DNA from: Chlorobium sp.
Lineage (GTDB): Bacteria; Bacteroidota; Chlorobiia; Chlorobiales; Chlorobiaceae
Assembly: GCA_026193435.1 (NCBI GenBank)
Contig: JAPHUN010000325.1
Coordinates: forward strand, 1-14,364
Length of the DNA stretch: 14,364 nt
Reading direction: 5' to 3'
The translations under genes and the position numbers were made by a program. Shown piece by piece: positions 13,628-14,364 of this stretch. Position 1 is the stretch's first letter; each line of letters starts with the position of its first letter. The notes under the pieces are model-generated. The model had not been told where the DNA came from. It worked only from the letters and a program-made list of their open reading frames with translations, and ran no database searches.

Positions 13628-13649
13628 TAAGCATTGCCATGCTTATTTT
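13628..13649 (+). terminator. Hairpin plus TTTT upstream of trpD
   Basis: TAAGCAT (13628-13634) pairs with ATGCTTA (13639-13645) around TGCC and is followed by TTTT, 52 nt before the trpD start. The shape is terminator-like but AT-rich and weak. Because no gene ends upstream on this strand, it would act in the trpD leader (attenuation) or simply be a palindromic regulator site. I see no Trp-rich leader peptide. Confidence 0.35.
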
Positions 13650-13701
13650 AATGTATAGTTTTTTGCAGCATCCTCTCATTCTCTCTATCAACGTTTTTTC
13701 T

Positions 13702-14364
13702 ATGCAGTACAAGGAGTTACTTCACAAGCTGCTGACCGGCACCGATCTTTCAGGCAAAGAGATGGAAGAGTGTTTCTCGGGTATCATGCTGGGAGAGTAC
13801 CCGGACAGTGTCATAGCGGCAATTCTCGCCTTGCTTCAGAAAAAAGGAGTAACCCCCGAAGAAGTTGCCGGAGCGTATTTCGCAATTATCTCAAAAGCCC
13901 TTCCGGTTCATCTTGGTAATAATGCCGTCGATACGTGCGGTACCGGAGGTGATCAGGCCGGCACCTTCAACATCTCAACGGTAGCGGCAATTATTGCAAA
14001 CGGCGCAGGAGTACCGATAGCCAAACATGGCAACAGGTCTGTGACGAGCCGGTGCGGCAGCGCCGATGTGCTTGAACAGCTTGGCTACCGAATTCTTCTT
14101 CCTCCTGATAAAACCGAAATGCTTTTCCGTGAGACCGGATTCGCCTTTCTTTTCGCGCCCCTCTATCATCCGGCAATGAAAGCCGTCGCGCATATACGCA
14201 GAGAGCTTGGCATAAAAACCATTTTCAACATGCTGGGGCCTCTGGTCAATCCGGCTAAAGTGCACAGGCAGGTGGTAGGCGTGTTCGATATGCGCGTCAT
14301 GGAAATCTACGCTCAGACACTCATCAGGACAGGATGCAGCCATGCCCTTGTCGTTCACGGCAAA
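13702..14364 (+). CDS. trpD: Anthranilate phosphoribosyltransferase (3' end beyond window)
   Basis: Joins anthranilate to phosphoribosyl pyrophosphate, the second step from chorismate to tryptophan. The frame runs open from the ATG through 221 codons to the last base of the window, so about a third of the usual 340-350 residues is missing. The helical N-terminal domain ([20 protein letters not shown]) is followed by [17 protein letters not shown], whose GTGGD (80-84) binds PRPP. Next come [18 protein letters not shown] (108-125) and the anthranilate-site region [29 protein letters not shown]. All key residues seen so far are normal. No clear Shine-Dalgarno precedes the ATG. Two hairpins lie in the 251-nt spacer shared with the divergent peptidase gene. 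Pyrimidine phosphorylases share the fold but not these motifs. Confidence 0.95.
   Translation, partial: MQYKELLHKLLTGTDLSGKEMEECFSGIMLGEYPDSVIAAILALLQKKGVTPEEVAGAYFAIISKALPVHLGNNAVDTCGTGGDQAGTFNISTVAAIIANGAGVPIAKHGNRSVTSRCGSADVLEQLGYRILLPPDKTEMLFRETGFAFLFAPLYHPAMKAVAHIRRELGIKTIFNMLGPLVNPAKVHRQVVGVFDMRVMEIYAQTLIRTGCSHALVVHGK

Noticed and set aside
13454..13701. Trp-leader-peptide attenuator before trpD
   Set aside because: I looked for a short frame with clustered TGG codons and found none; only the hairpins remain.

Overview
The window looks like a stretch of chromosome from a green sulfur bacterium (Chlorobiaceae: Chlorobium, Prosthecochloris or a close relative). I infer this from the character of the recognisable proteins (a class 1B PyrD, a glycogen phosphorylase with an N-terminal DUF3417 region, and an HolB and IspF of the type I associate with Chlorobi). 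The intermediate, locally uneven GC content and the spacers full of short palindromes and roughly 7-nt tandem arrays also fit. No rRNA gene is present to confirm it, so the genus is open.

Layout. glgP (166-2277, +) is followed by pyrD (2393-3337, +). Next come three minus-strand genes of poorly known families: DUF1810 (3264-3749), DUF805 (3888-4259) and DUF4407 (4545-5672). The DUF1810 tail runs antisense into the end of pyrD. ispF (5807-6286, +) diverges from DUF4407. A 377-nt repeat-rich spacer separates ispF from a convergent MacB/LolC-type ABC permease (6664-7932, -). After a 414-nt spacer, the pair phosphofructokinase (8347-9552, +) and ilvE (9580-10491, +) ends at a clear intrinsic terminator. 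A repeat-rich spacer precedes holB (10759-11931, +), whose end overlaps convergent cutA (11914-12252, -). An M24 Xaa-Pro peptidase (12386-13450, -) diverges from trpD (13702 to the window end, +, incomplete).

Function. Most genes are housekeeping: glycogen breakdown and glycolysis (glgP, PFK), pyrimidine synthesis (pyrD), isoprenoid precursors (ispF), amino acids (ilvE, trpD), replication (holB), metal-binding CutA, peptide turnover and an envelope transporter permease. Spacing suggests only pfkA-ilvE as a tight operon. The phosphofructokinase carries the residues that mark pyrophosphate-dependent enzymes (GGDDS and PKT), so its phosphoryl donor is probably PPi rather than ATP.

The least ordinary parts are (i) the higher-GC block of three uncharacterised minus-strand genes, including a membrane coiled-coil DUF4407 protein, and (ii) the spacers. 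The spacers carry several repeat families: an inverted pair of identical 18-mers 6 kb apart, an ACCTAYT heptamer array, GCCCCTAC-ending palindromes, a head-to-head ACCTGATCCGG element, and a 13-bp perfect palindrome between TTCACC direct repeats. I saw no CRISPR array, IS element, phage gene, tRNA or rRNA.
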